This document shows, piece by piece, positions 22,941 through 31,121 of a stretch of DNA of 50,530 nt (its first letter is position 1; each line of letters opens with the position of its first letter). The DNA comes from Kitasatospora papulosa. Its GTDB lineage: Bacteria; Actinomycetota; Actinomycetes; Streptomycetales; Streptomycetaceae. The notes under the pieces are model-generated. The model was not told where the DNA came from. It searched no databases and saw only the letters and a program-made list of their open reading frames with translations. The stretch lies in NCBI RefSeq assembly GCF_000717245.1, contig NZ_JNYQ01000022.1, positions 1-50,530 on the forward strand, in the 5' to 3' direction. The position numbers and the translations under genes were made by a program.

Positions 22941-23113
22941 GACACCCCGACATCAAGGACGAGGATGTGGCCCGCCTGTCCCCGCTGAAGAACGCGCACA
23001 TCAACTTCCTGGGCCGTTACCTGTTCAACATCGCCGCGTCCGGCCCCGCCCAGGGCCTGCGGCCCCTGCGCGACCCGGACGAGGTCGAGCCTGACGACGA
23101 GGACGAGGACTGA
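22935..23113 (+). pseudogene. Tn3-family transposase 3' end
   Basis: The frame SYRHPDIKDEDVARLSPL continues with INFLGRY and LRPLRDPDEVEPDD to a stop at 23113. This is the standard C-terminus of actinomycete Tn3 transposases (EDVARLSP, GRYSF, LRPLRDP). Nothing of the catalytic core remains upstream, where the pentapeptide cassette's inverted repeat begins. Same orientation as the N-terminal fragment at 12794. Confidence 0.75.
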
Positions 23114-23149
23114 TCCGCGCGTACCCGCCGCGCTGTGCCAGAGGGCCAG

Positions 23150-24619
23150 TCAGGCCGTGCAGCGGCGCCACGGCTTGTCGTACGGGCCGCCGCAGGTGCT
23201 GCACGAGGCGGTGTAGAGGGCGGCGGCCGGGCCCATCTGGCTGCTGGGCTCGGCCGGGTACTGGCGGCGGGAGATCGTCACGAGGAGCCGGGGAACGGGA
23301 CACGCGCAGGGGTCGCCCGTACGCCGACGGCGCGGTGCGGCGGGCCGGGACTCAGCCGGTTCGACGCTTTCGCCGCCCGGGGATTCCATGTGCTCGGTGC
23401 GGTAGCCCTCGATGGGTACCTTCCTGCGGCGCCGGGTGTTGCGGATGAATCGCTGCTCCCACTCGCGGGTCGGGAACAGCAGCAGCATCCCGGCCAGCAG
23501 GCGGAACGCGTCACCGCTGACTTGTCCGGGCACCGGATCGAGGACCGCGATCGGCGCCCAGTCCTCCCTGTTGATCAGCGGCACGCCGCCGGCCCAGTGG
23601 GCTTCGGAACCGCTCCAGCCCGCGGTGGCGTCGATGTCGTGCTCGCGAGCCAGGTATTCCACCGCCCGCTGCACGTCGAGGCGTTCCATGAGCTTGCTGT
23701 GCAGCTCCGACCCGGCACGGCGGTGCAGCTGGCGTACCTTCTCCTCGGTCGCTGTGGCCCTGGACAAGGCGCGGGCCCGAGACTGCGCGTTGCGCGCGTC
23801 GATCTCTGCCCGCCTCTTGTCGGCTTCCGCCTTCCGGCGGGCCTGACGCTCGGCGTCGATCCGCCGCCGCTCCGCCTCTTCCACCAGATAGGCGTCCTCG
23901 GCGGCGGCGTACTGCGGCGCCGTCCACACCTGGGCGAGCTGCCGCTGCGGGTAGAACAGATGTCGGCGCGGGGCGTGCGGGACGACCTTGCCGGTGAACA
24001 CCCAGCGCAGGAAGTCGGCGACGGGCACCTGCGGTGCCGCGGCCCACCCGCCTTGGGCGAACTTCACCAGCCCCTCGGCGGCGAGCAGCCCGTCGTCCGT
24101 CGTGGCCAGCCGCAGGGAGGGCACCGTGCCCAGCCAGGGCGGGCGGGGGCGGTCGCTGAACCAGCACGAGGTGACGCCGTCCTCGCGCATCCGCGCCGTG
24201 CGGGCGGTGATGTCCGCCGCGGTGATCGGGGACAGCTGAGCTTCCAGGGCCATGCGCCACGTCCCGGCCGGGTCGGTGGCCAGCACGTCCGCGCGCCAGG
24301 AGCCGTCCGCCGCACGGACTTCCAGCTCGGCGTGGCCGCCCGCGTCCCGGGTGGCGCTGGCGAGTTCGAGCTTGAGCAGGTGGTGCGCCTCCGACTCGCC
24401 CTGGCGGGCGATCTCGCAGTCCGGGGCGTGCGGGGCGTGGGCGAAAAACTTGAGCCCGCTGTATGAGGTCTTCGCGTGCATCGGGTGCCGGCACTCGGCG
24501 CAGGTGATCGGCGCGAGCGGACGGACCTTCCACACCGTCTCCCACGCCTGCCCGCACCCGAGATCGGGCAGGTGCGCGAAGACGGTTCCCCACTCGGCGT
24601 GCACGGCCCGGAACGCCAT
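23150..24619 (-). CDS. CoiA-like (competence-type) nuclease-domain protein with zinc ends
   Basis: The 489-residue protein has an N-terminal zinc knuckle (C40, C43, H61-H64 region, C68), then a restriction-endonuclease-like core resembling CoiA: ESEAHHLLK (75-83), RADV (109-112) and LEAQ (125-128), with acidic and Gln residues where a PD-(D/E)xK-type site would be. A long basic coiled coil (about 240-320) and a C-terminal CSTCGG...C motif follow. The start is preceded by GAGGGGGGCC. CoiA family members act in processing of incoming DNA during competence; in Streptomyces plasmids the role is unknown. It is divergent from the serine recombinase gene, 285 bases away. Confidence 0.8.
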   Translation of the reverse strand: MAFRAVHAEWGTVFAHLPDLGCGQAWETVWKVRPLAPITCAECRHPMHAKTSYSGLKFFAHAPHAPDCEIARQGESEAHHLLKLELASATRDAGGHAELEVRAADGSWRADVLATDPAGTWRMALEAQLSPITAADITARTARMREDGVTSCWFSDRPRPPWLGTVPSLRLATTDDGLLAAEGLVKFAQGGWAAAPQVPVADFLRWVFTGKVVPHAPRRHLFYPQRQLAQVWTAPQYAAAEDAYLVEEAERRRIDAERQARRKAEADKRRAEIDARNAQSRARALSRATATEEKVRQLHRRAGSELHSKLMERLDVQRAVEYLAREHDIDATAGWSGSEAHWAGGVPLINREDWAPIAVLDPVPGQVSGDAFRLLAGMLLLFPTREWEQRFIRNTRRRRKVPIEGYRTEHMESPGGESVEPAESRPAAPRRRRTGDPCACPVPRLLVTISRRQYPAEPSSQMGPAAALYTASCSTCGGPYDKPWRRCTA

Positions 24620-24742
24620 CGGCCCCCCTCTGAAGGACTATCAGCTCAGAGTGTTACGGCGGCCACTGACAGTCGACACCGCAGAATTCAGACGGACGGC
24701 CGGAAGTCGATCACGCACTCCCTCGGGCCGGGTTCGGGCCAC

Positions 24743-24766
24743 GGCCGCACGCCGCGTCACTGTCAG
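24743..24766. repeat. dispersed 24-bp repeat, copy 2
   Basis: GGCCGCAC..CGCGTCACTNTCAG here matches 6608-6631 at 22 of 24 positions in the same orientation. It lies upstream of the serine recombinase, where further CTGTCAG words occur. It may be a regulatory site shared with the rep-parB interval. Confidence 0.35.
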
Positions 24767-24904
24767 AAACGAACCTTTCCCGGAGCAAGATCAAGAAAGG
24801 TCGGCGGAAGCGGCCCGGAAGCCGGATCGGCTGTCAGAACTCGTTCTCACTCAAAAGTGGAACAAGGCATGTTCTGGGAATGGTTTGTGACACGATCCGG
24901 GGTC

Positions 24905-25897
24905 ATGACGGACCCTCAAACCGCACAGGCGAGCGACGCGGACAACGTCGAGCGCCACCCCTGCCCGCGCTGTCACGCACAGCCAGGCTCACCCTGCCGC
25001 TCCCGCTCCGGAGCGGTCGCCAGCACCTACCACACCGGCCGCTTCACGAAGGTGCCCCGACTCGCCAAGCTCCTGCGCGTCCCCACCCCGGCCGACCGCG
25101 GCCCCGGGCAGCCGTGGCGGCCCGGCACCCCCGCGCCCGCGCCCGTCGACCCGGACACCCCGAGCACGGACATCCGCATCGGCTACGCCCGCTGCTCGAC
25201 CCTCGGGCAGGAACTCGACAGCCAGCTGGACGCGCTCGCCGCGAAGAACATCCCCCGGGACAAGATCTTCGCCGAGAAGATCAGCACCCGGGTGCGGGTC
25301 CGCCCCAGGTTCGAGGCCGCGCTCGCCGCCGCGCGGGAGATCAAGGCGCACGCCCCGCACTGCCGGGTGATCTTCACGGTGTACGAGATGAAGCGCCTCG
25401 GCCGGGACGCCGCCGAGCTGACCGCGCTCGCCGACCACCTCGCCGCCCACGGCCTGGTCCTGGAGATGCTCGCGGGGCCCCTGGCCGGGATCTACGACCC
25501 CACCGGACACGGCCGCCTGCTGTTCGCGTTCTTCGCCGCCATGGCGGAGACCGAGCGGGAGAACATCCGCGAGTCCACGCTCGAAGGACTCGATGCCGCG
25601 GCCCGCAAGGGCAAGCACGGCGGCCGCCCGCCGGTCATCACCGACGACATGCTCCACACCGTGCTCCGCCGCCGCGCGAACGGCGAGACGGTCGAGCAGA
25701 TCCAGCCCGACCTGATCATCCCCACCGGCCGAAGCAAGGGGCAGAACCCGAGCCTGTCGAGCATCTACCGGGCCCTGGCCGAACACGAGAAGCGGCAGGC
25801 GTACCCGGAGGCCGTCACTGCGGCGCACGCCGACTTCGCCGCCCTCCAGTGGGTTGGGAGCATTCCGGACCAGATGGCGGGGAGCATGAGCGCATGA
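24905..25897 (+). CDS. serine recombinase with N-terminal zinc ribbon
   Basis: The 330-residue protein has an N-terminal zinc site (C20, C23, C31, H43: CPRCHAQPGSPCR and STYHTGR), a feature of Streptomyces plasmid recombinases. A resolvase catalytic domain (about 90-230) follows, with nucleophile S98 in GYARCSTLGQ, conserved RFEAAL, and the YEMKRLGRDAAELT and GRLLFAFFAAMAETERENI helices. The C-terminal HTH includes GRPPVITDDMLHTVLRRRANGETVEQI. It would invert, resolve or integrate DNA at paired short sites. The start at 24905 follows a GGGG stretch; an in-frame ATG at 24869 (AAGG) is an alternative. The gene for the CoiA-like protein diverges upstream, and a fragment of a close relative lies at 12416. 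Confidence 0.9.
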   Translation: MTDPQTAQASDADNVERHPCPRCHAQPGSPCRSRSGAVASTYHTGRFTKVPRLAKLLRVPTPADRGPGQPWRPGTPAPAPVDPDTPSTDIRIGYARCSTLGQELDSQLDALAAKNIPRDKIFAEKISTRVRVRPRFEAALAAAREIKAHAPHCRVIFTVYEMKRLGRDAAELTALADHLAAHGLVLEMLAGPLAGIYDPTGHGRLLFAFFAAMAETERENIRESTLEGLDAAARKGKHGGRPPVITDDMLHTVLRRRANGETVEQIQPDLIIPTGRSKGQNPSLSSIYRALAEHEKRQAYPEAVTAAHADFAALQWVGSIPDQMAGSMSA

Positions 25898-26034
25898 TCT
25901 CCTCGACCTGCTGCCCTGGGGCGACAACCCCAGCTATCGCATGCGTAGTTGAGCCAGCCCGGCTACGCCCCTGCCACGAACGCCATGTTCTTTCGGTGAC
26001 CACCGGAAGAATCACCCAGCATCGGGGGAAATAA

Positions 26035-27015
26035 ATGCCGACACTTCTCTACTACCCGCTGGCTAAGCCTCCGCTAGAGGTGGTCCATGAATCCTTGTTG
26101 TACTGGGACGGCATCGCTTCAATTGTGTCCCGGACGCAGGAAGCGTACGAGCACACGATCACGGGAGAGCTGGAAAACCTCAAGGATCAGGGATTCTATC
26201 ACCCTATTAACCCCCTTGATCAATACGACCTTTTGACCAATAGGGAGATCGAAGACTTCCCCGGTCTGGTCAGCAAGCTGCATGCAATGGGCCCGCATAG
26301 GCATCGCACTGTTTATCTCGACAACGGCAAGTACGGGTACCTGCTCGAAGACGGACTCATCGCACTCGGCGTAGCTCGCCGGCCCCGCAGCGGAGAGTCT
26401 CCGAATTTCAAGAGCCTTGTCCTTTCTTCCAAAGCGGCAGTTCTCTTGGCCGGGACCATGGCTCAGGAAGTCGCCCGCTCGACGCTGAACCACTCCTACA
26501 CTCCCTACACCGATCAGCGGTCAGCGGACGAGTCATCACTGAGGCCAGACTCCCGAAAGGTCTCGGCTTGGCGCGTGGAACTCGGCAGCATGCTGCCCAT
26601 GCCGGCACCCGGAACCCCGACCTCAGAAGTCTTGGCCTTTCGAGAAAGATACGCCTCCGAACGAGAGCGTTTGGTCAATGCAACCCAAATCATGCTCAGT
26701 GAACTAAACCGACACTGGGAACACCCGGCCGATGTTCTTGAACGCATGCGTAAGGAACTGGCCCAAGCGCGAGCCGATTATCAAGAAGCCGCAAAAAGTA
26801 GTCGCATGGCGTGGATCACCAGGTCCATCTCCGCCACGGTGGCGGTAAGCACCGCGGCGGTCGGTGCCCTGGTCGTCCCAGACCTAGGGTGGGTAGCCGG
26901 TATCGCAGGAAGCATCGGGTTCAACATCGCAACTCGCGAGGTTCGTCCTGCGATTCAGAAAAAACAAGAGCATCCGTTCAGCTACCTCCGACTCGTCGAG
27001 AAGGAACTCTCGTAG
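26035..27015 (+). CDS. DUF6236-like hypothetical protein with C-terminal hydrophobic segment
   Basis: The 326-residue protein starts behind GGGGAAA. It opens with LLYYPLAKPPLEVVHESLLYWDGIASIV, typical of the DUF6236 family, and is otherwise helical, with a coiled coil near 215-260 and a hydrophobic segment about 265-300 (ISATVAVSTAAVGALVV, WVAGIAGSIGF), so it may be membrane-anchored or pore-like. Codon use is visibly less GC-biased than the neighbours, suggesting recent transfer from a lower-GC source. DUF6236 proteins occur in accessory regions and their function is unknown to me. It follows the serine recombinase and precedes an IS, so it may be cargo of the recombinase element. Confidence 0.8.
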   Translation: MPTLLYYPLAKPPLEVVHESLLYWDGIASIVSRTQEAYEHTITGELENLKDQGFYHPINPLDQYDLLTNREIEDFPGLVSKLHAMGPHRHRTVYLDNGKYGYLLEDGLIALGVARRPRSGESPNFKSLVLSSKAAVLLAGTMAQEVARSTLNHSYTPYTDQRSADESSLRPDSRKVSAWRVELGSMLPMPAPGTPTSEVLAFRERYASERERLVNATQIMLSELNRHWEHPADVLERMRKELAQARADYQEAAKSSRMAWITRSISATVAVSTAAVGALVVPDLGWVAGIAGSIGFNIATREVRPAIQKKQEHPFSYLRLVEKELS

Positions 27016-27359
27016 CAGCGGCTCCCCGCTTCCTTGTCGGCATCGAGCTCGACGGCCGGTGCCTACCAGGGAGCGGCGACCCGGCCCGCCTGCTGGGGTG
27101 CGGCGCCGCTCCTAGAGCCGGCGGCCCGTTTCGCTCGCGTTTACCTGTGGACGACGGGGATGCGGTGCCCCGGGTCGGCCCGATGCTGAGGGCAGACAGT
27201 CACCCGAGAATTCCCAGCCCAGGACCATGATCAATCTCAGCGCTACATCCTGTACCGCAACTACTCAGACCCGGATCAGGGCCGCGGTGATGCTGCCGGC
27301 GGCCTTGAGCCCGGCAGCCGTGACGCTCGGCGTCGTGAAGGTCATACGCGGTTCTACCA
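27016..27359. other. gene-free region before the IS630-type element
   Basis: No credible gene found. The stretch between the DUF6236 gene and the IS has mixed composition; possible fragments (for example around 27240-27350) do not match a family I recognise. Confidence 0.35.
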
Positions 27360-28401
27360 CTAGTGTCCTGAGTCGTTAATTCGTGTGCAGTATGCGGCGA
27401 GGGTGTCGAGGATGTCGTCGGCGGTCTTCGTCCAGACGAACGGCTTGGGGTTCTTGTTCCACTCGTTGATCCAGCCGCGGATGTCCCTTTCGAGTTCGAC
27501 GACGCTGCGGTGGGCCGAGCGGCGGAGTTTGCGGGAGGTCAGCTCGGCAAACCAGCGCTCGACGAGGTTGAGCCACGACGCCGAGGTGGGGGTGAAGTGC
27601 AGGTGGAAGCGGGGGTGACGCAGCAGCCACTTCTTGACCGGCTCGGTCTTGTGGGTGGCGTAGTTGTCCAGGACCAGGTGGAGTTCGAGGTGCTGGGGGA
27701 CAGCTGCGTCGATGACCTTCAGGAAGCGGAGGAACTCCTGGTGGCGGTGTCGGCGGTAGTGCTGGGCGATGACCGAGCCTGAGGCGATGTCCAGGGCGGC
27801 GAAGAGGCTGGTTGTGCCGTGCCGAACGTAGTCGTGCGTCATCTTCGCCGGCGTGGTCGGCGCCATCGGCAGCACCGGTTGGGTTCGGTCCAGTGCCTGT
27901 ATCTGCGACTTCTCGTCCACCGCCAGGACCAGGGCGTTCTCCGGCGGGGACAGGTAGATGCCCACCACGTCGCGGACTTTGGTCACGAACTGCGGGTCGG
28001 TCGACAGCTTCCAGGTTTCCACGATGTGGGGCTTGAGGCCGAACGCCCGCCAGATCCGCGAGACGGCCGACTGCGACATGCCCTCCGCCTCGGCCATCGA
28101 ACGCGTCGACCAGTGCGAATCACCGGTCGGCGGCGTCTGGCCAAGCGTCCTGGCGACCAGGGCTTCGACCTGCTCGTCCGTGATCCTCCGCGGTGAACCG
28201 GGACCGCCACTTGCGCACCGTCTCCCGCGAGACACCCAGGTCGTCCGCGACACGCGCGTTCGACAGACCTTCCGCACACGACAGCACGATCCTCGACCGC
28301 AGCACGAGCGCCTGCGACGCGGTCTGCTTGCGCAACCAGCCCCGCAGCACCCGGCGTTCGCGATCGGACAACTCCAGCGGCAAGGGCTTCGGACCAGGCA
28401 T
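27360..28401 (-). pseudogene. IS630-family transposase, split across two frames
   Basis: The N-terminal HTH part starts at 28401 (MPGPKPLPLELSDRERRVLRGW, to VSRETVRKWRSRF near 28200). The catalytic part continues in another frame (ITDEQVEALVARTLGQ onward) with an intact DDE triad: LVLAVDEKS, HLVLDNYATHKT and SWLNLVERWFAEL. The linker normally found between RSRF and the ITDEQ segment is missing, so a small deletion (not a multiple of three) probably broke the gene near 28190-28200. Programmed frameshifting is less likely because linker sequence is absent. Confidence 0.75.
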
Positions 28402-28444
28402 CGCCCCACCCTATAACCGCAAGCGAACTACCGACTCAGGACAC
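27363..28444 (-). mobile_element. IS630-type insertion sequence with TA target duplication
   Basis: Ends GTGTCCTGAGTCG (27363-27375) and its exact complement (28432-28444) form terminal inverted repeats that extend with mismatches over about 21 bases. A TA dinucleotide flanks both ends (27361-27362, 28445-28446), matching the TA target choice of the IS630/Tc1 superfamily. The 1,082-bp length fits one transposase gene. The stop codon of the transposase frame is supplied by the left flanking CTAG. Confidence 0.85.
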
Positions 28445-28587
28445 TAGTAGTGCTTCGTTAGGTTCTGCGTCTGCTTCGGTTGCGGGGCAGGGGGCAGTTG
28501 AACCGCCCCGTTTCGAGCGGTCGCCCCCAGAACGGGGGTTCGCTGAAAGATCGTCGATCACGGGTGGGCCTGGCTACGGGCCCCGTC

Positions 28588-28930
28588 ATGCCGGTGGAGT
28601 TCTTAACTGATGATCAGGCCGAGGCGTACGGGAAGTTCGCCGAGGAGCCGACGAGACCTGAATTGGAGCGGTTCTTCTTCCTCGGCGATGTCGGCCGGGA
28701 TCTGATCGCGCTGCGGAGGAGCTGGAGCTGGTCGAGGCACACGGCACGGATCTGGACGCGGCCGCGCTGTGGCGGGCGGTGGAGGAGGTCGCCCCGCGGG
28801 CGGCGGTGATGAGCGCGGCCGCGATGGTGGTCTCGCTGGTTCCCGAGGATGAGTACTCGGCGGCGGTCGCGATGCGGGCGGCGCTGGCCACCCGGTACAA
28901 CACGGTGCGGCCGTTCCTGGCGCGGCGGGC
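28588..28930 (+). pseudogene. Tn3-family transposase remnant with large internal deletion
   Basis: From the ATG at 28588 the frame reads MPVEFLTDDQAEAYGKFAEE and LERFFFLGDVGRDLIALRR, the standard N-terminus of actinomycete Tn3 transposases. Immediately after, in another frame, ELELVEAHGTDLDAAALWRAV and MRAALATRYNTVRPFL match the middle of the same family. Several hundred codons are missing between the two, and nothing follows. It has no catalytic core and is dead. Confidence 0.75.
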
Positions 28931-28985
28931 GGCGGGCACGTCCTGCCAGGGATCACGGTGAGCCGCTTGGTACCGGGCTGGTAGT

Positions 28986-29807
28986 TCAGTCAGCGGTGAG
29001 AGTGCGTCGTACCGGGGCGGTGACGACGCGGGTCCATGCCAGTGCGCACTGCAGGGCCCCCTCCTCGCGCGTCTTGTACGGGCCGCTGACCATGAAGGAG
29101 TCGGCAAGGCGGTAGTTCCAGCCGTTGCGCCCGGTCCGGCCGGTGCCGCCGTAGGACGGCTCCACGTAGCCCAGCACCGTGTCGTCCTCGGCAATCAGGT
29201 CCCACCGGTGGGTGTCGCGGTGGTCCGCGCCCTTGACCAGGCGGGCGCTGCCCGCGACGGCGCGGGCCGCCTTCTGCGACAGCCGCCTGCGCCGGGCCGG
29301 TGCCGTCTTCTTCGGCGCGTCGGCAGGCTGCGGGGAGGACAGCATCGAATCGTCACGTGACGACTCTGTGGGCGGGGCCTGCACCGCGGCGCGCGGCGGG
29401 GCAGACTCGGCGACCAGGTCGACAACGGTGACGGTCGGGGCCTGGAGACGGTCCGGGATGCCGTGCAGGGCTTGCGCGGCCGGGGCGGCCTGCCGTGCGC
29501 GGGCCGCCAGGACGACCGGGACCCGCGCCACGACCCCGAGGTCGAAGTCATCGGCGGGCAGTCCGACGTTCAGAGCGCCGGCCAGGCGCCGGGCGGCGGC
29601 GGCCAGGCTGTCGGCCAGCTCTACCGCGGGCACCTCCGCGTACGCCTCCAGTAGCTCTCGCTCTTCGCCGGCGGCGACCCGGTGCTCCTGGTCCTGTCGC
29701 TGACGGGCGCGGTACGCCTTGGCCTGGCAGGCGCGCGAACAGTAGCGGCGGGCCCGGGGGCCGCGCTGCGCGGGAAGGGCCCCGCCGCATACCGGGCACG
29801 TCGTCAT
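28986..29807 (-). CDS. FCS/MYM-type zinc-finger hypothetical protein
   Basis: The 273-residue protein has an N-terminal treble-clef-like zinc motif (C4, C7, C23, C27: TTCPVCGGALP, then RRYCSRACQAKAYRAR) as in small DNA-associated actinomycete proteins. A helical middle (about 35-75) and a C-terminal domain (about 190-268: ARLVKGADHRDTHRWDLIAED, then GYVEPSYGG and YNYRLADSFMVSG-like strands) follow. The start at 29807 follows GAGGGGGAC; the longer frame runs into palindromic DNA. Two palindromes centred on TCACGTGA lie just upstream and a third lies inside the gene, suggesting regulation by, or of, a dedicated binding protein. Function unknown. Confidence 0.75.
   Translation of the reverse strand: MTTCPVCGGALPAQRGPRARRYCSRACQAKAYRARQRQDQEHRVAAGEERELLEAYAEVPAVELADSLAAAARRLAGALNVGLPADDFDLGVVARVPVVLAARARQAAPAAQALHGIPDRLQAPTVTVVDLVAESAPPRAAVQAPPTESSRDDSMLSSPQPADAPKKTAPARRRRLSQKAARAVAGSARLVKGADHRDTHRWDLIAEDDTVLGYVEPSYGGTGRTGRNGWNYRLADSFMVSGPYKTREEGALQCALAWTRVVTAPVRRTLTAD
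29350..29363. promoter_or_regulatory. TCACGTGA palindrome, copy 1 (inside the zinc-finger gene)
   Basis: TCGTCACGTGACGA, a perfect 14-bp palindrome, sits within the coding region of the zinc-finger gene. It is identical to the centre of the palindrome at 29862-29893. Confidence 0.5.
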
Positions 29808-29824
29808 GCGTCCCCCTCGGTCAA

Positions 29825-29838
29825 TCGTCACGTGATGA
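29825..29838. promoter_or_regulatory. TCACGTGA palindrome, copy 2 (one mismatch)
   Basis: TCGTCACGTGATGA lies 18-31 bases before the zinc-finger gene start, in the position of an operator. Flanking TCAA/TTAA extend the symmetry. Confidence 0.55.
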
Positions 29839-29861
29839 TTAAGTGAGCACAGTACCGGCTT

Positions 29862-29893
29862 CCCGCTCAATCGTCACGTGACGATTGAGCGGG
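29862..29893. promoter_or_regulatory. perfect 32-bp palindrome centred on TCACGTGA, copy 3
   Basis: The arms CCCGCTCAATCGTCAC and GTGACGATTGAGCGGG are exact complements with no spacer. The site lies between the tyrosine recombinase stop (29912) and the zinc-finger gene. It could be a bidirectional terminator, an operator, or a partition or recombination site. The TCACGTGA core is shared with the chromosomal parS consensus. Confidence 0.6.
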
Positions 29894-29911
29894 TCTCGGC
29901 GACTCGCCCGG

Positions 29912-31021
29912 TCACAGGCCGATACCGACGAGGGGGGAGTTCTTCACGCGGTCGACGTCGTCCATGTACCGGGCGAGGACGCGGGAGCCGTCGGCCCAGC
30001 CGCCCGCGCGGGCGATCTCCAGTGGATCGTGGCCGGCGGCCCGGGCGGCGGTGGCGAAGCCGCGCCGCAGGGAGTGCCCGGACCAGTCGCCGGTGAGGCC
30101 GGCGGCGACGGCCAGGCGCTCGATCACCTCGGCGGCGGCCTCGGCGGTCATCCGTCCGGCCGGGTCCCCGATGGTGCGCCCGCCCCGGGTCATCGGCGGG
30201 GAGATGCGGTCCCAGCGGTCGACGCGGACGAACAGCGGGCCCTCGGTGCGTCCGGCGCCGGCGAGGGCGGCGAGGTAGGCGCGCAGGGCGCGGACGGGGC
30301 AGGTGGCCGGGTCGGTGCCGTACAGGATCGCGTTCGTGGTGTGCTTGCGGACCTTCTTGCGGTACAGGGTCACGTCGTAGCCGTGCTCGGTCTCCACGAC
30401 GGCGGCCAGGTCCAACGCGGCCAGCTCGGAGACGCGGGCGGCGGTGGCAAAGCCGAGAAGGACCAGGGCGGCGTTGCGCTGCCCGGCGAGGGTGGCCCGG
30501 TCAACTCCGGCGAGCATGGCGCGGATCTGTGCGGGCAGGGCCGCGGTCGCCTGCTTCGGCTGCGCGGCCGCCGCCTTCTCCTGCGCGAGCCGGTCCTTGT
30601 AGGCGTTGAGGACGGCCCGGGCGCCGCGCATGGTCGGCTTGGGCCGGCTCCGCTCCTCGTGCCAGGAGGTCACGGCGGACAGGGCGCGCTCGATGGTGGA
30701 TGGCCCGGCCGGCCGCCCGGTGCGGGGCCGCGGGGTGACGGTCAGGTGCCGCACCCACTCCGCCATCGTCTCGGCGGATGCGGGCACGACGGTGCGGCCC
30801 TCGGTCGCGCACCAGGCGGCGAACGCCTCCCGGTCGGCGCCGTAGGCCCGACGGGTGGAGGAGGCGACGCTGGCGGCGATGGCGGCCGCGGTCTCCGGGG
30901 ACAAGTGCCGGTCGCGGTCGACGGGTGCGAGCTCCGTCCCGGGCGGGCGGTCGTCGACCAGTTCCGCCTCCACGACGTCCCCACCGTCCGGAACGGCGAA
31001 CTCCGAGGTCCCTGCGTCCAT
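29912..31021 (-). CDS. tyrosine recombinase
   Basis: The 369-residue protein has an N-terminal core-binding domain (about 50-145) and a catalytic domain (about 160-360) with the full active site: R196 (AARVSEL), Lys in RKKVRK (222-226), H316 and R319 (SGHSLRRGFATA), W342 replacing the second His (GGWADGSRVLARYM), and nucleophile Y352. The start at 31021 follows GAGGGGGGACC. It probably resolves plasmid multimers or drives integration. A perfect 11-bp inverted repeat with a 12-bp spacer lies directly upstream (31039-31072) and may be its crossover site. Related fragments occur at 31916-32152. Confidence 0.92.
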   Translation of the reverse strand: MDAGTSEFAVPDGGDVVEAELVDDRPPGTELAPVDRDRHLSPETAAAIAASVASSTRRAYGADREAFAAWCATEGRTVVPASAETMAEWVRHLTVTPRPRTGRPAGPSTIERALSAVTSWHEERSRPKPTMRGARAVLNAYKDRLAQEKAAAAQPKQATAALPAQIRAMLAGVDRATLAGQRNAALVLLGFATAARVSELAALDLAAVVETEHGYDVTLYRKKVRKHTTNAILYGTDPATCPVRALRAYLAALAGAGRTEGPLFVRVDRWDRISPPMTRGGRTIGDPAGRMTAEAAAEVIERLAVAAGLTGDWSGHSLRRGFATAARAAGHDPLEIARAGGWADGSRVLARYMDDVDRVKNSPLVGIGL

Positions 31022-31038
31022 GTGGTCCCCCCTCAGTT

Positions 31039-31072
31039 CTGGCTCTTGAGAAGGAACATTATCAAGAGCCAG
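31039..31072. repeat. 11-12-11 inverted repeat, candidate recombination core site
   Basis: CTGGCTCTTGA (31039-31049) and TCAAGAGCCAG (31062-31072) are perfect complements flanking the AT-rich spacer GAAGGAACATTA. Tyrosine recombinases bind paired inverted 11-13 bp arms around a short spacer, and the site lies 18 bases from the recombinase start. It could equally be an autoregulatory operator. Confidence 0.5.
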
Positions 31073-31121
31073 TAACGACGCCTCCTCCTCTTATCCCTTC
31101 AGTTCTAACGCGGATAGACCG

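Noticed and set aside
28586..29194. Minus-strand 202-residue frame opposite the Tn3 remnant.
   Set aside because: Low-complexity, antisense to recognisable transposase sequence and overlapping the zinc-finger gene out of frame.
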